Source of the DNA: an uncultured Lachnospiraceae bacterium
Lineage (GTDB): Bacteria > Bacillota > Clostridia > Lachnospirales > Lachnospiraceae
DNA length: 8,024 bases
Reading direction: 5' to 3'
NCBI GenBank assembly: GCA_902803745.1
Contig: CADCRB010000295.1
Coordinates: forward strand, 1-8,024
A program made the position numbers and the translations under genes. The notes beneath the pieces were generated by a model. That model saw nothing but the letters and a program-made list of their open reading frames with translations. It did not search any database and was not told where the DNA came from. Positions 5,858 to 8,024 of the stretch are shown in pieces. The first letter of the stretch is position 1. Every line of letters begins with the position of its first letter.

Positions 5858-7937
5858 GGTGATAAAACTGAATAGGACCCGGATCCTGGCGGCATTTCTG
5901 GCGCCGGTTTTGTGCTTTGTAAGCACGGCTGCTCTGCTCCCGCCTAAAGTCTGCCAGGCAGCCGAAGGCGATAAGACTATGACGCTTAAGACCGCGAGGG
6001 CACTTGCTCTTGAGCACAGCTCCGCCTATGAGTCAGCCCAGATGAGCGTTGATTCAAAGCAGGCGGCAAGGGATTCGGCGCTTAAGGCACTGAAGCTTAA
6101 GCAGAAAAATATGTCCACCTTCCGCTGGAGTCCGCTGCTTAACTTCAAATTTCCGACAAAGCCGAATTTCGCGCAGGCTTCTGAATTCCAGTTTAAGCCG
6201 GTACAGCTTTCATCGGACATTGATGTGGCCCAACATAAGGTGCAGGATACGGTTTTTTCGGTAAATGAGCAGGTGAATAATCTTTTTGTCGAGATAGTCA
6301 CGACGCAGGAGACACTGGCTTTTAACGAGAAGAGACTCGAGACTCTGAATCAGGGCATAGCCCATAACAAAGCGAGAGTCAAGCTTGGAGAAGCCACCCA
6401 GGCCGATGTGGACAGGCAGCAGAAAAAGGCTGATACGCTCTCAAATACCATAGCTGCAAACCGCAGGACTCTGGAGGCTGACCTTAAGAAGATGTCAAGT
6501 ATCCTGGGGGTTGACGTGACCACGGGATATACCTTTGAAAAGCCCTACGTAGAGGCAAGGATAGACAGGACCTCTCTCCCTGCGATCATTAACTATACGG
6601 AGGACAGGGATCAGACCTACTATGAAGCCTGTGCTGCCGCCACTACGGCAAAAGCCGAGCTGAATACAAACTATGGGCTTATGAAGTCAAAATACGGCGG
6701 AGATATCAATATGATATCCAGCTATGTGAATGCGGCTCTGAACGGACAGGATATAAGCCCCAGAGCATTTAAGAACAACTATAAAGCGTTCCTCGACAAG
6801 ATCGACAGCTACTGGAAAGGAAAGAAGAGGATCTTCCTTTTCGTAAAGATTCCCAGAGAATGGCTCAAGGGAGATCTGGACGGTACCCGTTACATAGAGG
6901 ATGATCCTTATACACTCTATCAGAACGCTCTCGATTATGTGAGCGCGAGGAAGGATGAGGAGGCTGCGAAGAAGGATCTTGACCAGCAGGTAGAGGATTC
7001 CTTCAATAACTACATAAATGTTCGCAGCGCCTATGAGCAGTATCTGAAGGATCTGGATAAGATGGATGCCGATATGAAGAAATACGCAGTGCTTAACCGT
7101 ACCGGCAATATGACGCTTGAGGAATATGAGGATCAGCAGGAGTCCTATGAGGAGCTGCAGAATTCACTGTTTGATTCAATGAAGCTCTATACAACGACAC
7201 TTTATTCTTTTGACCGGCTTACCTGCGGAGCGGTGAGCGCTATGCTTTCAGGCACGGATCTTGATATGCAGACAGCAGTCGTGGGAGAGAGCTATGTGTC
7301 GAAGGACGGAAAGGAAGCAAAATATTATCTGAAGTCCATCATACAGAGGGAGCTCTTTGATCTCAGTATATATATTCCGGAGGATTTCCCCACGGAGATC
7401 ACGGACTTCGAGCTCTGGTGCGACAATATCCAGGTGGGAGAGAGGACCGCAAAGGATAAGTCCTTAAGGCATCTTGCCCTTTCCAAGGATAAGATAAGCC
7501 AGGTAAAGATAAGGCTCTATAACGGAGAGGAATTCGTAGACGACTGCATCATAGATGCCAATGAGGAATCGGGAGTGCTTAATATCACGACCGCTCTTGA
7601 GATAAAGAAGGATGAGACCGGAGTGATAGGAACCTATGCTTCATCGATCAGCGATGTGACCGGACTGATCACTCTGACCTTCACTCCTCTTGAAAGCGAA
7701 GGGATCAAATACTACAGAGTGCTGGCATCCGACGGAACCGCGCTGGGAGACGGAAGCGTGAGGGAGATAACCAGAACATTCACACATCTGGGTCTCGTAT
7801 CGGGAGATCTCAGCAAACTGAAGATCGAGTTTTATGATGAGTCAAAGAGTCTCAAGTATACAGGATATCTCGATCCTGCAAACGGAAAGATAAGAAAGAA
7901 CATAGAAGACAGCACTAATGCTACGGCAAAGAACTGA
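5841..7937 (+). CDS. TolC/outer-membrane-efflux (OEP) family secreted protein with C-terminal beta-rich extension
   Basis: The product is 698 residues. Residues 1-40 form a signal peptide: basic n-region, hydrophobic core about 15-33, likely cut after CQA at 40. The next 425 residues follow the two-repeat OEP plan. First repeat: helix 48-90, a short strand-like stretch about 95-128 (SPLLNFKFPTKPN...), then a long coiled-coil hairpin about 130-222 containing the hallmark KARVKLGEATQADVDRQQKK and closing at ILGVDV. Second repeat: helix about 255-285, a variable stretch, then IFLFVKIPREW and a second hairpin about 355-468, with GNMTLEEYEDQQESYEELQN and the closing LYSFDRLTCGAV. TolC proteins form trimeric tubes that carry substrates from inner-membrane pumps across the envelope. 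OEP proteins are usually about 400-480 residues; here roughly 230 further residues (about 470-698) follow, beta-rich with two or three similar-looking sandwich-like segments that I do not recognise. There is no LPxTG or membrane helix at the end. The host is probably Gram-positive, so the tube may sit in or across the cell wall rather than an outer membrane. Family call is strong; its role here is inferred. Confidence 0.88.
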   Translation: MMIKHRVIKLNRTRILAAFLAPVLCFVSTAALLPPKVCQAAEGDKTMTLKTARALALEHSSAYESAQMSVDSKQAARDSALKALKLKQKNMSTFRWSPLLNFKFPTKPNFAQASEFQFKPVQLSSDIDVAQHKVQDTVFSVNEQVNNLFVEIVTTQETLAFNEKRLETLNQGIAHNKARVKLGEATQADVDRQQKKADTLSNTIAANRRTLEADLKKMSSILGVDVTTGYTFEKPYVEARIDRTSLPAIINYTEDRDQTYYEACAAATTAKAELNTNYGLMKSKYGGDINMISSYVNAALNGQDISPRAFKNNYKAFLDKIDSYWKGKKRIFLFVKIPREWLKGDLDGTRYIEDDPYTLYQNALDYVSARKDEEAAKKDLDQQVEDSFNNYINVRSAYEQYLKDLDKMDADMKKYAVLNRTGNMTLEEYEDQQESYEELQNSLFDSMKLYTTTLYSFDRLTCGAVSAMLSGTDLDMQTAVVGESYVSKDGKEAKYYLKSIIQRELFDLSIYIPEDFPTEITDFELWCDNIQVGERTAKDKSLRHLALSKDKISQVKIRLYNGEEFVDDCIIDANEESGVLNITTALEIKKDETGVIGTYASSISDVTGLITLTFTPLESEGIKYYRVLASDGTALGDGSVREITRTFTHLGLVSGDLSKLKIEFYDESKSLKYTGYLDPANGKIRKNIEDSTNATAKN

Positions 7938-7948
7938 GACGGCGTAAT

Positions 7949-8024
7949 ATGAAGAAAAATGAAAAAAAGCTGAACAAAATAGTGGTAAAGATCCTGGTAT
8001 GCTGCATCATAGCATCCGGCATAG
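7949..8024 (+). CDS. Partial gene (3' end missing): N-terminus with lysine-rich head and hydrophobic segment
   Basis: An ATG at 7949, 11 bases after the TolC-like stop, opens a frame that stays open to the window end (25 complete codons). The residues are MKKNEKKLNKIVVKILVCCI followed by IASGI: six lysines and then a hydrophobic run, as in a signal peptide or a type II membrane anchor. The two cysteines (18 and 19) are not in a good lipobox, since the -1 position is valine, so a lipoprotein is unlikely. The ribosome site is weak. Position directly after a TolC-family gene would suit a HlyD/AcrA-type adaptor, whose N-terminus is such an anchor, but nothing visible proves that. Confidence 0.6.
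   Translation, partial: MKKNEKKLNKIVVKILVCCIIASGI

Noticed and set aside
5552..6017. Two overlapping minus-strand frames across the MORN/TolC-like junction
   Set aside because: They mirror each other in alternate frames over supported coding sequence and have no recognisable product.
7937..7975. Terminator after the TolC-like gene
   Set aside because: The A-rich run belongs to lysine codons of the next gene, and no GC stem with a following T-run is present.

Overview
The window reads as one continuous plus-strand gene cluster of at least six genes. It looks like a low-to-mid GC Firmicute, most likely a Lachnospiraceae-type Clostridia. That guess rests on frequent AGA/AGG arginine and ATA isoleucine codons, GGAG-type ribosome binding sites, and tightly packed genes with ATGA overlaps. 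No rRNA, tRNA or other phylogenetic marker is present, so the taxonomic call is an inference. No transposase, integrase, CRISPR array, tRNA or convincing terminator is visible.

Layout. Positions 2-1231 hold the 3' part of a gene that begins before the window; its product is beta-rich and ends in an Ig-like domain. It overlaps by four bases a gene for a tail-anchored protein (1228-2079) whose cytosolic part faintly resembles a degenerate protein kinase. That gene overlaps by four bases a large receptor-like membrane protein (2076-4547). The receptor has two predicted extracytoplasmic sensor regions, four membrane helices, a HAMP-like linker, a class III nucleotide cyclase-like domain that appears to have lost catalytic residues, and a C-terminal helical repeat. 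After the only real gap, 50 AT-rich bases, comes a single-pass membrane protein with extracytoplasmic MORN repeats (4598-5857). It overlaps by 17 bases a secreted TolC/OEP-family protein with an unusual C-terminal beta-rich extension (5841-7937). Eleven bases later a further gene starts (7949) with a lysine-rich N-terminus and a hydrophobic segment, and it runs off the window.

How the genes may work together. The overlaps and common strand suggest coordinated expression and perhaps one membrane-spanning assembly. A TolC-like coiled-coil tube protein would be the export or trans-wall element. The MORN protein would be an anchored extracytoplasmic scaffold. The pseudo-cyclase receptor and the pseudokinase-like tail-anchored protein would be regulatory or structural parts at the inner face. 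This is inference from domain content and gene order; none of the genes matches a named system that I can recognise. The cluster is a reasonable candidate for an undescribed envelope or export system built from catalytically dead signalling folds.
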